Part shown: in pieces, positions 1 through 11,691 of the stretch
Layout: every line of letters begins with the position of its first letter
Numbering within the stretch: position 1 is the stretch's first letter
DNA from: Poronia punctata
Lineage: Eukaryota; Ascomycota; Sordariomycetes; Xylariales; Xylariaceae
Direction: 5' to 3'
Length of the DNA stretch: 64,000 nucleotides
Assembly (NCBI GenBank): GCA_022579005.1
Contig: MU401629.1
Coordinates: forward strand, 8,964-72,963
Notes under the pieces: generated by a model
Told to the model about the DNA's origin: nothing
Databases searched by the model: none
Seen by the model: the letters and a program-made list of their open reading frames with translations, nothing else
Program-made: the position numbers and the translations under genes

Positions 1-3
1 ACG

Positions 4-86
<83 letters not shown>
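4..86. repeat. 83-base homopolymer run of C at the window edge
   Basis: The window opens with acg followed by 83 uninterrupted C residues, then unique sequence. No telomere-type CCCTAA unit is present. Such a run at a sequence edge is most simply a poly-G/poly-C sequencing or assembly artefact, although a genuine homopolymer cannot be excluded. Confidence 0.9.
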
Positions 87-87
<1 letters not shown>

Positions 88-802
88 ATGACCATGCCGG
101 AAGCGAGTGTATTGAGAGTCTTGGTTTTTCTTTGAAATATTTTGAAAGGGAATGGTACGAAAAGTACACCAACATGGACCAGTTTAAGGGAAAAGCAGGA
201 GATGCTATTGACAAGCGGGTACGTCATCAATACAAAGCGATAAAATTGTACACGTAGATGATGGGAGACCTCAGTTTGTGATACAGTTCTCTTTCATGTC
301 ACTCAGCGTATCACCAATTTCATATAGCAAACTATCAAAATTCCTCATGTCAGGTTTATAGAGATGACCAGTCGGCCACCGTCGTGATGTGATATTCCTA
401 TCCATAAAAAGAACCCCGATGGCTGGTGACGCGCCATGAGTCCGTGCCGTATGTACAACCGGTTCTGTCGTCATAATTACCCAAGGTAAATTAGATATAT
501 ATACAAGAATTTGTCTAGAGTACGCGCGCGTCGTCGTCGTCGCACTTTATAAACTTCCGACTGAGAGCACGAACTGTCAAAATCGCCTACGAAAAAGCCG
601 ATTGCAGAGCAAATATTCCGACCTTCCCTAACCTAATCTGCGAATGAAATTGTGTTTCAACCCCTTGAAAAGGATTTGTTTTATGGATGTTTGAAGGAAA
701 CAGAACAGCCGACATAGGAACATAAAAGGGGGAGTAAGTGGACGCCAAGAAGAATGATATATATATATATATATATATAGTGAGGAGATAACGTTTCGTT
801 GT
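87..802. other. Intergenic or contig-edge sequence, no gene recognised
   Basis: This stretch has only short open frames. A possible tiny exon on the + strand (ATG at 174, running into a GTACGT donor near 220) has nothing recognisable after it. An (AT)11 microsatellite lies at 757-778. I see nothing else I can support. Confidence 0.5.
757..778. repeat. (AT)11 dinucleotide microsatellite
   Basis: Eleven perfect AT units, just beyond the 3' end of the first gene on the minus strand. A simple-sequence repeat with no coding role. Confidence 0.95.
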
Positions 803-1855
803 CTAGATATCAGCCATGTTAGAACCGAAGCAATCCAGCACTAAATCCTCCTTCACATTGCCATGCTGATGGTAAGAGGCTACGTCATGTTCCTGCCGGG
901 GCCGCTGCTGGTGGTGGTCCAGGCGTGCCGTCTCGTAGGCGCCAAAAGGTTCCGGTAGCGCTGGTAGGCCGTGAGGATTATATGGGTTATTGGCGAGATG
1001 TGGTGGGGTAGGTAAAGGGGGCGCTAGTGGTTGATGATGTATGTGAACGTGAGACGATAGATGATGCATGTACTGTTGTAGGTAAGGAGGGGGGATTTGG
1101 ATGGTGCCGGGTCGTGGTATCGGGATTGGAGCGCTCGATACTTGTTGATGTTGTTGATTGTGGTGATGTTGATGTTGCTGTTGCTGTTGCTGCATGGAAG
1201 CAAGCTCTTCATATGCAAGATGCATGGCAGCTCCCATGGGCCTGGTTCCGAACTGAGCATGTCGGCCACCTCGGCCACCTCGGCCAGCCTCGCGCCTGTC
1301 ATAGGCAGACTTGGGTCCATTGTTGCTACTTTGAAGCCTCTTCTGCGGTGGCCGTTCACGCTGTTGCTGCTGATGATCACGTAGAGATGATGTCAAGTTC
1401 TGGTGGCCCTGGTTTGGTGTGTGCTGCTGGTGTTGGCTTTCTTTAGGGAGGCTTGTATCCGGACGGTTCATTCCGCATGTGGGAGGCGACACTGACGGCG
1501 AAGGTGTGGCAATACCGTGTATGCCCTGGTGATGGTGTGCTGGAGGTTTCTGGGGCTTGGTTTCCGACTGTCCTCCTACTGTTCCAGATTCGGCCTTTAC
1601 CGACGTTCCGGCTCCCATCCCCCCCATTCCCATTCCCATTCCCATTGCTCCGCACGCAGTTTGCCTTCTCAACTGCTGATACATGAGCATGTTCCGCATC
1701 ATGGCCTTGTATTTAGCTTCCAACTGCTCCAGCGATTTCCGCCGCGGCCTTTGCTGCCGTCCAGGCGGTGGTGTGTGGCTAGAAGAAGCTGCCAACCTGG
1801 GTGGTCCGGCGGCCGCCGAACCCGCCATGTCTGCCCCGTCCGCAGCATTCGTCAT
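803..1855 (-). CDS. Low-complexity Gln/His/Pro/Met-rich protein, function unknown
   Basis: A single open frame; the first ATG (1855) gives about 350 residues. The frame extends another 13 codons upstream to a GTG, so a missed upstream exon is possible. The only part that looks foldable is a basic/helical stretch near residues 35-65 (KSLEQLEAKYKAMMRNML), which could be a short coiled coil. After it come an Met-Gly repeat (MGMGMGMGGMG), Ser/Pro/Gln/His-rich disorder, a Q-run interleaved with H (about residues 215-230) and a Pro/His-rich tail. I do not recognise the family. The composition resembles fungal regulatory or RNA-associated disordered proteins, but that is only an impression. It is divergent from MSH1 across about 1.9 kb. 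Confidence 0.6.
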   Translation of the reverse strand: MTNAADGADMAGSAAAGPPRLAASSSHTPPPGRQQRPRRKSLEQLEAKYKAMMRNMLMYQQLRRQTACGAMGMGMGMGGMGAGTSVKAESGTVGGQSETKPQKPPAHHHQGIHGIATPSPSVSPPTCGMNRPDTSLPKESQHQQHTPNQGHQNLTSSLRDHQQQQRERPPQKRLQSSNNGPKSAYDRREAGRGGRGGRHAQFGTRPMGAAMHLAYEELASMQQQQQQHQHHHNQQHQQVSSAPIPIPRPGTIQIPPPYLQQYMHHLSSHVHIHHQPLAPPLPTPPHLANNPYNPHGLPALPEPFGAYETARLDHHQQRPRQEHDVASYHQHGNVKEDLVLDCFGSNMADI

Positions 1856-3770
1856 AATGGCGCCAGCGTCGTCGATAACTTTACGAAATTGCACTCGGCA
1901 TGCCAGCAGCCTCGCTGCCCAAAGATAATAATGTGCTTCGCCGTTAGGTTAAGAGCGCCAGTCTCTCATCGGCACGAGACGATGCAAGGGAAACGAGCGA
2001 GGAGAACGAAAAAAGGAGCGTGACGGAAGTGTATCAGAGGGCCCAAATAAGAAAGAGGGACCACAGAGATGGGAGACTATTGGGGACCTGGTGTATGTAT
2101 ACCGGGCATTAGTAACATGAGAAGAGCCGAGTCCGGGGGCAAATGGGCATTTATTAATAGCAGGCAGACTGCGTGCAGCGTGGCACTCCAGGATGGGCAT
2201 TCACTGTGAGAAACGCCTTCTAGGCGTACATACAAACTGGATTTGATATGCACGAAACTGCTCGTCAGTACCCCAGAGGAAATGGAAATATGGGAAAGGA
2301 AGAAACGTGTGAGATTTGAGATAGACTAGGGGTGGCATTTGAGAAGTCCGATCGATCGTCCTCTAGATGGCGAGTAGGTACTTCAATTTGACATCAACAT
2401 CAGACATCTGAGATGAACCGAAGTGAGCTGGGGATGAAATGAGCTAGCGCGGATGCCAACTGCACCACGTAGCCTGAAGATCTCGACCCTCTCTTCTACC
2501 CCTCGCCAGACCTGAAATGGAGTTTATGTGATGATGATGTGTATATATAGATTAAAGAAATATGGCGGATATAGCACCATCCTCGATACTATCTTTCGCA
2601 AACATTTGCCGCAAATACTGGAGAGTAATTCCAGTCTAGAGTCTCGCAACGTCCTGACATTGAACCGGAAAGGCGTTGCGAGGAGTGCATGGCAAGTAGG
2701 AATGTTCAACTACTCGTAGAACTTGGCAACGGCGGATATGGTCGCTGACACGGCCGATTCCAAATCGTCGACAGCCATTGTTTTGGAGGGGCTCTTAAAG
2801 TCCCACTTGCTATCCGGGGGAGTAGAGTAAGGGAGGTACAAACGATAGGAGCGAACGTCGACGTCAAGGCACATAACCATTAACAGGCAGCTACACCCAA
2901 CAGGAGATACCTACTGCAAGCATGATAAAGCCCGATACAGCTAGCTACCTTTACATAACACTGGACATCCGAGTAAAGAATTGCAACAAGAGCAAAAGCC
3001 AGTCAGTAAAAGATAACAGCATACGATACCTACCTACATACCTTACTCACTCCAGCCAGTTTGTGGTCTCTGTGTTCGACAATAGATGTACCTACTCCTA
3101 GACATAAGACGGCGGGAGGGAGGTGAGTAGCGACTTCAGAAGTCAGAACAAGATTCCAAATATTAAGCTAGTCGTTCAGTTTGGACGAGTCAGCAACAGG
3201 GGTTGGCAGTTGCCCACTGCAGATTTACAGTATGTGGTTGCGGCTTCTCCCAGTTGTACACGGTCAATCGTGCGGCCATTTAGACATATTTACACAGTGT
3301 GCAACAATAAATACCCCTGCTCGTCCTACACTTGGCATCAACACAAGCATGACCACCGGGTCCTTCCAAATCATTTCCCCATTCCCTTATTTTGATTTGC
3401 TTTTTTTGATGATCTCCTTATCCTGTTAGGTGATCCACTGCGAAAGTTGGCATTACACGTTGCGAGAAGCCCTGGGCGTGTTGGATCCTGCCTGTCAAAC
3501 TTTTTGCCCGCTTTACCTCCCCCTCCGCTCACTCACTCTAGCCTAGCGAATAGAGTGGGTAGGCAGGTACGTGTAGGCATTTTACCCAACGTGTGTAGGT
3601 AGGTGGTGACTGCTCGTCAACAAGGCAAGGCAAACGGCAAAGTTCGAATTGCTGTTCACACCTGCAATTCAAGGTCACAGTCTGCTCAAACCCCACACTC
3701 TGTCACCCTGTCTGCCTGTCTCCATTTCTACGCCTTCTTCGTTTCTCATTCGTCAATCTCCAAATCTCTG
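1856..3770. other. Divergent intergenic region between the low-complexity gene and MSH1
   Basis: About 1.9 kb holding the 5' regions of both flanking genes. It contains copies of the TACCTAC/GTAGGTA motif common between genes in this window (about 3026-3042 and 3595-3605). Short open frames here show no recognisable protein and are taken as chance. Confidence 0.6.
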
Positions 3771-6700
3771 ATGACGGGCACGGCATCATACCCTCGGCTT
3801 CTTCCGCTGCTCAGTTATCGCAGCCCATTCCAGCCAAAGGATGGCTGTCAGGCATTACCACGGTTAGCTTCAGCTGCATGTGCGAGATCTATCAGCCAAA
3901 CTGCACGTGATATCCCGCGCCGTCCAGCCCTGGCGCTGACATGTCGTGGCCCTGACGCTTATCGGATCAGGGGCATACAAATCCGGACCAAGAAGACGAA
4001 GTCGTCTTTCAAGCTAGAAGATCTTCCACAAGGCCTCATCAAACTGGATCCGGAGCCCCTACCCGACATCCCTCCAGACGATGGCCTCCCCGCCTACCCC
4101 ACTGTCGTGCTGCAGGCCCGTCGTAATATGCTGAAGTTTGAGAACTGCGTACTGCTGACACGAGTGGGCGGCTTCTACGAGCTCTACTTCGAACATGCCG
4201 AGAAGTATGGTCCCTTGTTAAATCTGAAAGTGGCTTACAAGAAGACAAATGCCGGCCCCGTCCCAATGGTACCGTAATCTTGATATTTTCACCGCTTGCC
4301 TGTTTATTTGTCTACTTTAGTGAATGAGAACACTCTCTGATGATCCATCCGTAGGCTGGTTTCCCATTCTTTCAGTTAGAGAGGTTTCTTAAGCTTCTAG
4401 TCGTTGACTTCAACTGCTATGTGGCCGTTGCCGAGGAGTTCCCCAATTCCCCCGGGGACAAGGTGAAATCCGGCGGGCTTATGCATGACCGCCGCGTCAC
4501 CCGTATTATCACGCCCGGCACACTGATAGACGAGAATTTCCTCGACCCTTATGCCAACAATTATGTATTGGCCATTTACGCGCCCCGTCAGGATGAGGCA
4601 CCTACCTCTTCAACTGATCAGGACCAGAGCGAGGGTTGGGAGTCGGATAAGGCGCCTGTGGGAATAGCCTGGATAGATGTCTCGACCGGGCAATTCTATA
4701 CTGAAACCACCACTGTTGCTTCCCTGCCTTCCATTTTATCCCGCGTGGGACCCCGAGAGATTGTCATTGACCAGGCCCTAGAGCCACATAGAGAAGACCA
4801 TCGGCTCTTCGCAGCCCTGGCTGAAGACAAACATTTCATTACATTTGCACCTCAAGGCGAGTTTCAGCCGGTTTCACAATGGGGCCCCATGCTGGAATCC
4901 GAGATACCCGCACACACTATAGCAAGCTTCACCCAGGAAGAGGCTCGAGCGGGCAGTTTGCTACTCCAGTACCTCAAGGATCGTCTCCAAGGATTAAGCA
5001 TGAAGCTACAACCCCCGTTACGACAGCAAAACATGGCAGTCCTTACCATGGATAAGAATACTATGCGGGCCCTAGAAATCAGAGAGACCATTAGGGACGG
5101 AGCTTACCGCGGAAGCCTGTTACATGCTGTACGACGGACGGTTACAAAAGGTGGCGCTAGGTTACTGAACTCGTGGTTAAGCGCGCCGTCGACCTGCATC
5201 GACACCATACAGTCCCGACAGGATCTGGTCGAGTACTTCATCCAAAATGAATCTCACTGCGATCAGATTACCCTTCTTCTCAGGAGAAGCCACGACTCAC
5301 AAAGACTGGTACAGAAGTTCGCATTTGGTCGAGGAGATGCGGATGACTTGATAGCCTTAGCTAATACTATTCGCGCTGCCCAAGACATCTACGAGCTGCT
5401 CGCCAATAATGCTGCAGCAGCAGCAGCAGACGTTGATGGGAAGAGTGAAAATTGCTTTGTCGGCCTGATCTCGCGCATGAGGCTCGATGAGCCTTCAGAA
5501 CTCGCGGATCGCATTCGCAAGTCCATCGACGAAGAGGGTCTGATGCAGCAACACCAGAAAGAAGACGACGAGGCCAATCAGGTGCTCAGTCTAGCTGAAA
5601 ATATCGTTGCTGCCGAAGGCACGGAAGAAGATGCTGCGGTTTTACCCAAAGGGTCGAAGAAAAGGAAGCCCGTGTCAATCAAGGATCATTACGCAGATGA
5701 TAACATGACTTTTATCATGCAGCCTCAAGCGAGTCCCGGATTGGAGGACTTGCACAGAAAGCTGTCGGCTTTGCTCCAAGAAAAAGTCGAAATGGGCAAT
5801 ACTCTGCGCGAAAGCCTAGGAGTGCCGAGCCTGACGCTCCGCTGGACGCCGTCTCTGGGTCACGTCTGTCATGTCAAGGGAAAAGACATGCGGGCCACGA
5901 CAGTTGCCCTGCAAACGGCTGTGAGCTCGAGCCGTAGTACGCGCACATTCCACGTAGCGGAATGGACAGCGTTAGGACAACGGATTCATCAGACGCGGTT
6001 CGAAATAGGAACCGAGGAGTCGCGCATCTTCGCCGACCTGCGGGCAGCCGTCGTAGCGAACCTGGTCAAGCTCCGTCGCAACGCAGCGGTCCTGGACGAA
6101 CTCGACGTGACGACGTCCTTCGCTCGCTTGGCTGTCGAACGGGGCTTCACAAGACCCATACTAAACAACTCGACAGCCCATACAATCATCGGCGGCCGGC
6201 ATCCTACTGTGGAAGGGGGTCTGCGTGAACAAGGGCGGAGCTTTACGAGAAACGATTGTCTAGTTGGACATGATATGAAGAACCCTACCTCGCCTGTCTC
6301 TTCTGACCCCGGACGCGAAGAAAGTACCCCTTCAACCACGGCGGCTTCATCGGCTTCCACACCGCAAGAACCATCATCCGAAGGACGTCTCTGGCTGATT
6401 ACCGGCCCGAACATGGCAGGCAAAAGCACATACCTCCGCCAGAACGCGTTGATCACGATCCTTGCCCAAGCTGGATGTTTTGTGCCGGCGTCCCACGCAA
6501 CACTTGGCATCGTCGATGCCGTCTTCTCACGCGTCGGATCCGCCGACAACCTGTACAGAGCTCAGAGTACATTCATGGTAGAGATGCTCGAAACAGCTCA
6601 GATCCTCCGCCACGCCACACCGCGTTCCTTCGTCATCATGGATGAGATCGGACGCGGCACGACCCCGGAGGACGGAGAAGCCGTTGCTTTCGCGTGTCTC

Positions 6701-7000
6701 CATCACCTCGCCACCGTCAACAGGTGTCGGACACTCTTCGCCACACACTTCCATGGACTAGCAGACCTGGTCCACGAACGGGGGCTCCATACCAGCAGCT
6801 ACGGCGAAGGCCCTGTTGAGATGTATTGCACCGACGTGCACGAAGATGGAGAAGGCGGATTTGCATACGTGCACAAGCTACGAAAGGGAGTCAACCGAGA
6901 CAGCCATGCGCTCAAGGTGGCGCGGCTTGCCGGCCTACCCGAAGCCGCTCTCGCGACTGCGAAAGAGGTTTTGCACGGACGCAACAGAAGCAAATCATAA
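3771..7000 (+). CDS. MSH1: Mitochondrial DNA mismatch-repair ATPase MSH1 (MutS family)
   Basis: MutS homologue acting in mitochondrial DNA maintenance. Exons 3771-4268 and 4355-7000 encode 1047 aa. The 86-bp intron follows an ATG codon in phase 0, and splicing restores the conserved MutS stretch GPVPM-AGFPFFQLERFL. An Arg/Ser-rich, acid-poor N-terminus fits a mitochondrial presequence. Visible signatures: the GFYELY mismatch-recognition (Phe-x-Glu) motif near residue 134; the core/lever region with an acidic, poorly conserved insert near residues 540-600; Walker A GPNMAGKS near 850; and Walker B MDEIGRGTT near 928 followed by the FATHFH motif. The Phe-x-Glu motif and N-terminal leader favour MSH1 over MSH2-6. 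A 4320 acceptor is also present but would break the conserved sequence. It converges on the P0 gene. Confidence 0.95.
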
Positions 7001-7560
7001 TCCATCTTATTAGGATTGTATCATGTATGTAATCATTAGTCAGGATACCCCGGTCACGATGCGGTGATCACGGATTGTAGAAATAATCGGTAGACAATGC
7101 TACAGTCAATGTACGGCTCATCGTTCCAAGTTCCTAGATGACTGAAACCCCAAGTTAGCGCTTTATTCCTTCGAATATTGGGGAAAATGGGTAGATCAAA
7201 GTGATTGTGTCTCATAAGGTTGTTGTGATACTTGTTTCAACAGTAGTTGTTCAGGGTTAAAAAGCTCTTGAATATTTTGTATAATCATAGAACACATCCA
7301 GGGGAAAACGCAGAAGAGAGGAAGAATTTGCCCACTAACCTTTTATGATGGGGTTGCTGAGAATGACTGGCATACAGCATGTCACATTCATTCAGCATCA
7401 TCTTTCTCCAAGATCGTTGTGATTTCGTCACACGTAATTTGCCTCGATTGACCAGCAAGGGACCCTATATAGCGTACATTTTCGTACGTTGAAACGTCGT
7501 ATGCCTAACCGAAGCCCAGTTCCGTGCCAGCCCATCCATGTCGTGATCATATCGTTTAAT
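7001..7560. other. Convergent intergenic region between MSH1 and P0
   Basis: About 560 bp holding the 3' ends of two converging genes. It is AT-rich with no open frame or repeat that I can support. Confidence 0.6.
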
Positions 7561-8751
7561 TTAGTCACTAGAGAAAAGTTAGTTAGAGACACGCTGGGCA
7601 AATTCTCGCTAGACGGAGGAAAAGGAACATACAAGAGACCACCAAAGCCCTCGTCACCGGACTCCTCGGCCTCCTCCTCGGGTGCCTCGGCAGCAGCCTC
7701 GGCCTTGGTCTCGGTAGCGGCGGCGGCCGCAGGAGCAGACGAAGCGTACGCGTCAGGGTTGGCAATACGGTCCTTGAGCTCATCAATCTCGGGCCAGCTG
7801 TAGTCGGTCTCAATGGCAACGGACAGAACCTTCTTGTAGCCGTTCACAAGAGAGTGAATGATCGAGGGCAGAGTGGGGAAGTTGATGGCCAAAGAGAGGG
7901 CGGCGATGGTGGTGATAGCACCGGAGAAGGTCTTGAGAAGCTGGTCCTCGCTGATATCCAAGACGGAAGGAGGGAACGAGTTGCCATCGTCATAGACCTG
8001 CGCAACACCCAGACCGTATGTGAAGGGGGAGATGTTGAGCATGTTAAGAAGGGTAGCCTCGGAGGGGCCGACCTTGTTGCCGGCCTCAACGAGCTTCAGA
8101 TCGGTGGTAATTTCAATGGTACCACGGGCGATCTTGGTGGGGACACCGAGAGCCTGGAAGAAAGAGGTCTTGCCGGGTTCCATACCAGTGTTGCCAGCGG
8201 GGACCCAGACATCGGCGGGCGCAACGGCACCAGCACGAGCAGGGGCGGCAACCTTGTTGGCCAGAATCTTGTCACGGATATCCTTGAGGTCACCGTTGGT
8301 GAAGACGAAACCGATATTGCCCTTGACGTGGGGAAGGAGCTTCTCGTACTCGGGGACATCGGCGATGAAGGTCTTCAGGGCTCTGCGAACCTGAGAAGTA
8401 GCAAGAAAGAGTATCAGCTGGACTGTCCGGTGACTTGCGCAACTCGCGGTCTTCGTTGAGGGCGTTTGCCGTTACATATTGTACTTACCATGGTGTTCTT
8501 GCCCATCAGGACCACAGCCTCATTGCGGAGGGACTGGCGCACCTCGTGCATCTGCTGAGAGCTGACATTGTCGACGGTGACGATGAAGGCGGACTTATAC
8601 TCCTCAAGCAAAGCCTTGAGCTTGGGGAACTATAGGAATGATTCGGTTAGCAAAAAACTGCGTTTTGATCGCGCTGCGGCCCGCGCGCAATTGGATAGTG
8701 ATGAAGATCTGTGCATACGTATTCCGCCTTCTTTTCCTTGCTGGCTCCCAT
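7561..8751 (-). CDS. RPP0: 60S acidic ribosomal protein P0 (uL10)
   Basis: Scaffold of the large-subunit GTPase stalk; it binds 26S rRNA and anchors P1/P2. Four coding exons on the minus strand: 8751-8719, 8629-8489, 8390-7633 and 7567-7561, giving 312 aa, the usual P0 size. Splicing yields MGASKEKKAEY-FPKLKALLEEY at the N-terminus and MGKNTM-VRRALK in the rRNA-binding domain. The C-terminus is Ala-rich, then acidic, then GDEGFGGLFD, the conserved tail that recruits elongation factors. The last coding exon is only seven bases (TGACTAA), needed to produce the final Phe-Asp-stop; reading through the 65-bp intron instead gives an unrelated 70-residue tail. Donors are GTATGC, GTAAGT and GTATGT. 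Expression should be very high, as for other ribosomal genes. Confidence 0.97.
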
Positions 8752-9300
8752 GTCTTCTTATTTATGAAGTTAGGATGTTTAAAGCCAGCTGAATTTGACT
8801 GTGATTTGTGGTTATGGTATGTTGAAAGGAGAAGACGAGGTTGTAATTGATCCCAAAATTTCCTAGTAATTCTTTGTGTGCCCCACTCCCGCTCTTCGCA
8901 AGGTACCCGTTAGGGCTTGCTTGCATACACTTTGTGCCTACTTTCAAAACGCCGTTTAGATAAAACCTTTTGTAGCTAATTGAGCATATGCAGTTATTCG
9001 GACAACGAACCCGAATTTGTGAAACCACTAGCCACAGAGCTAGCCAGCCAGCCACATGATACCGTAGACATGTACAGTTCCCAGACTTGACTGGACTTTT
9101 ATGATCTTTGCAATATTTGTTATACGTAGAGAATGTATGCTAGAGTTCTAGCAAGACCCCTTGATACCAAAGGAATGATTCTTGAACTGTACAGTGAGTA
9201 ATATAGATGAATTATATGGTTAATCGGACTACCCAAAGTTTCAGTTTGACTGTTATATTATATCTAGTATAGCTCTTATACACTTCAAGTCGGGTGCTAA
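8752..9300. other. P0 upstream region and PPR-gene 3' flank
   Basis: About 550 bp between two minus-strand genes. It must contain the P0 promoter and leader. No distinct control site is recognised by eye. Confidence 0.6.
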
Positions 9301-11691
9301 TTATATGCTTGCATGCCCTTCTGTATCCTCAGGCGTGCCATGTTGCATACCCATCTCTTCGGCAGTCTCTAGAACCAACCGTGTTACTTCATCTTCTGTG
9401 AGATTGGAAAACGCCGTCTCGAGTTGTAACTCCAGAAAGTCGCCTGCCACTTCGGCCCTTACCTCCCGCGTTAGGGAATCCTCGTTTTCAATCTTCCCGG
9501 CCTCCGCTAGTTCCTTACGCCGATATTGTATATAGTGATCGAGACTCGTCCTCGCTCGTAGCAACTTTGAGCCTTCTCGGCGTTTGGCAAGTCTCGTCAG
9601 GTCTAGCGTCCCGATCAGCAGCTCGAAGATAACCATATCTGGTGGGTTATATCGGAAGAGCCGCCGAAGTGCCCTATAGGCCAGCAGCAGGCCGACATCG
9701 TCTTGTATTTTTCGGAATGAGTGCAGGATATTCCTCACCAGGAAATGGTCAATCTCGATGCCGTCCTCCGTTTTGAATACGTCAATATGTCTATACATCT
9801 CCCCAAAGAGAGCACGAGATTTGAGAGTCTCCTGCTTGAGATCTCTGGACAGTACTTTATTCATGCGATTAGCAGACAGTGACTGCCAAAGCGCCATGAA
9901 AGTATAGGAGTCAGGCTTCAGATTGAACTGCTTCGTCATTCCATCATAGGTGGCTATAACGGCCTCGTGCTGTCCTTCCTGGATGCGAGATAAGAGTAAC
10001 TGGTTGAGCATGAACGAGTCCGGAGCGATCTCGGCTTCCTGGAAAGATTGCCACAGTGGGCCGATCTTGGCCGTGAGGCCGCGTTCTCTGTAGTTTTCTG
10101 CCAACAGGCTAAACGTCTCCAAGTTTGCTCGGGGCCATGCATCACCCGATGGGATCAGATTCACGCCCAGTAGATCTGACCTTCTCCTCCTCAGTTCAAC
10201 AAATTGTATGCGTGTGTTGATCATGGCCCACGCAACATCCTCGGCCTGCTGAACATGGTCCGCAATCCCGGACCGAAGCCACGCCCCGATAAGCCCATTG
10301 ACTTGGATGGCGCGCGGGGTGATGCCTTGTGATCTCATGAAACGTAGGACGGTAAAGGCACCCGATAGATCACCCGCACCAATAAGACGTTTCAGCCATT
10401 TACCAAAGAAGAAGGGGTTCGCAATGCTGGGAGGATATTGTCGGACTCCCACAAGGTCAACAGACCCCGACTTCATCATATCCACAAAGATGAAGAGGGC
10501 GTATTCCGTGCTTTCGGAGGCTAAAAAGTACGATATTATTAGATCGTAGTCCTCAATCGTCATTGATTCCCCGAGGGCCTCCCGGAGATTTCGATATAGT
10601 CCAAACCCCTTTTCGACAGCGGTTGGGGTCTCGGCACACAGCTTTATGAGGGGAAGAATGAAGCGCGGGTCGGCTTGGTGGGGGGATTCGGAAATAGTTT
10701 TAGCAACGCGTTCGGCCCGCTCGAAATCGCCGGCGCGACAATACATTTGCAATCCAAGTGCCCAAAAGGAGACAAAAGTCTCGGGATCCGTACCGAGTGT
10801 TGAGACATGCCGTCGATGGTTCTCAACCGCCTCATTCTCCCATCCGTCGACAAACATAGATTCGATGGCCAGAATTTGCTGCTCGGGGCGCAGAGTGACG
10901 CCAGCTTGTTGCATGTCCTTGCTTATGGTGTAAATGTGCGACATGCGATTGGCATTGAACGGATAGTCGAGTGACAGGACCTGCCATAGCACCTGCCATG
11001 TCGGGGCTGGCACGGTATTCCATCTTTCGGATAAGGTAGTGCGTGCTGCCGAATATGCTTTCCAAAGGCCTTGGATGTCCTTGGGTAGAAGCTCGTCTTT
11101 TTCTAAATTCTTACTGCATCGCCTTATCCAGTTGTTCAGCCGATGGATTCGATCTTGTCGGTTGCCGTTCAGACCATTTATCGGGATGGCCAGCAAAGAT
11201 ATCGACTGTTGGTCGGTTTCCTCGGCTGGTAGCTCCGAATCTTCGGGATACTGTAGTCCCAATCTATCGGCTTTTCCCCTCTTATATTTTTCTGTCATTA
11301 CTTTGTTGATATCCTCGAAAGGCTCAAGCTTGTGCTCTATCCTGCGGAGTCGGAGATCAAGCTCGCCATCCGGATCGTGCAATACTTCACCAAACTCCTT
11401 CGAGTCTCGTAGACGTCGGAGTCTGCCACGACGTTCTTGTTGAAAATAGTTTACGGACAGCGCGTCTTGTTTTTCCGATGTTAAGCCAAGAGTATCCAAG
11501 GCTTTAATTCGCTCGGAATCCTGCTCGGAAGTTCGTTTTTTGGTTCGAATAGGTATCGGCGCATTTGAGATTCGAGATGCCTGTCGGACAGACCATTGTG
11601 GTGTACTCGACCGCTGTCGCAAGGCGGAGAGACAGGATTTGCAGACAAAGTTGCGTGTGCTAGAGTCAAAGATGGTCGGTCTAGGCGGCAT
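9301..11691 (-). CDS. Pentatricopeptide-repeat-type mitochondrial protein
   Basis: An uninterrupted 796-codon frame with an ATG start. The N-terminus is rich in Arg, Ser and Thr and nearly free of acidic residues for about 55 residues, as in mitochondrial presequences, and holds a CKSC pair near residues 17-20. From about residue 190 to 720 the protein is made of repeated helical segments with PPR-like spacing (for example around residues 290-330, 455-495 and 560-605, including LKPDSYTFMALWQSL). A charged helical tail follows. PPR proteins bind organellar RNA and control its processing or translation. The architecture resembles fungal CYA5-like factors, but the target cannot be read from sequence. 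It is divergent from ORC3 across 506 bp. Confidence 0.8.
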   Translation of the reverse strand: MPPRPTIFDSSTRNFVCKSCLSALRQRSSTPQWSVRQASRISNAPIPIRTKKRTSEQDSERIKALDTLGLTSEKQDALSVNYFQQERRGRLRRLRDSKEFGEVLHDPDGELDLRLRRIEHKLEPFEDINKVMTEKYKRGKADRLGLQYPEDSELPAEETDQQSISLLAIPINGLNGNRQDRIHRLNNWIRRCSKNLEKDELLPKDIQGLWKAYSAARTTLSERWNTVPAPTWQVLWQVLSLDYPFNANRMSHIYTISKDMQQAGVTLRPEQQILAIESMFVDGWENEAVENHRRHVSTLGTDPETFVSFWALGLQMYCRAGDFERAERVAKTISESPHQADPRFILPLIKLCAETPTAVEKGFGLYRNLREALGESMTIEDYDLIISYFLASESTEYALFIFVDMMKSGSVDLVGVRQYPPSIANPFFFGKWLKRLIGAGDLSGAFTVLRFMRSQGITPRAIQVNGLIGAWLRSGIADHVQQAEDVAWAMINTRIQFVELRRRRSDLLGVNLIPSGDAWPRANLETFSLLAENYRERGLTAKIGPLWQSFQEAEIAPDSFMLNQLLLSRIQEGQHEAVIATYDGMTKQFNLKPDSYTFMALWQSLSANRMNKVLSRDLKQETLKSRALFGEMYRHIDVFKTEDGIEIDHFLVRNILHSFRKIQDDVGLLLAYRALRRLFRYNPPDMVIFELLIGTLDLTRLAKRREGSKLLRARTSLDHYIQYRRKELAEAGKIENEDSLTREVRAEVAGDFLELQLETAFSNLTEDEVTRLVLETAEEMGMQHGTPEDTEGHASI

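Noticed and set aside
174..220. Short exon (MDQFKGKAGDAIDKR followed by GTACGT) near the left edge
   Set aside because: No continuation exon can be recognised and the adjacent poly-C raises doubt about the sequence.
7854..8459. 201-codon plus-strand frame opposite the P0 gene
   Set aside because: Shadow of the highly biased codon usage of P0 on the other strand.
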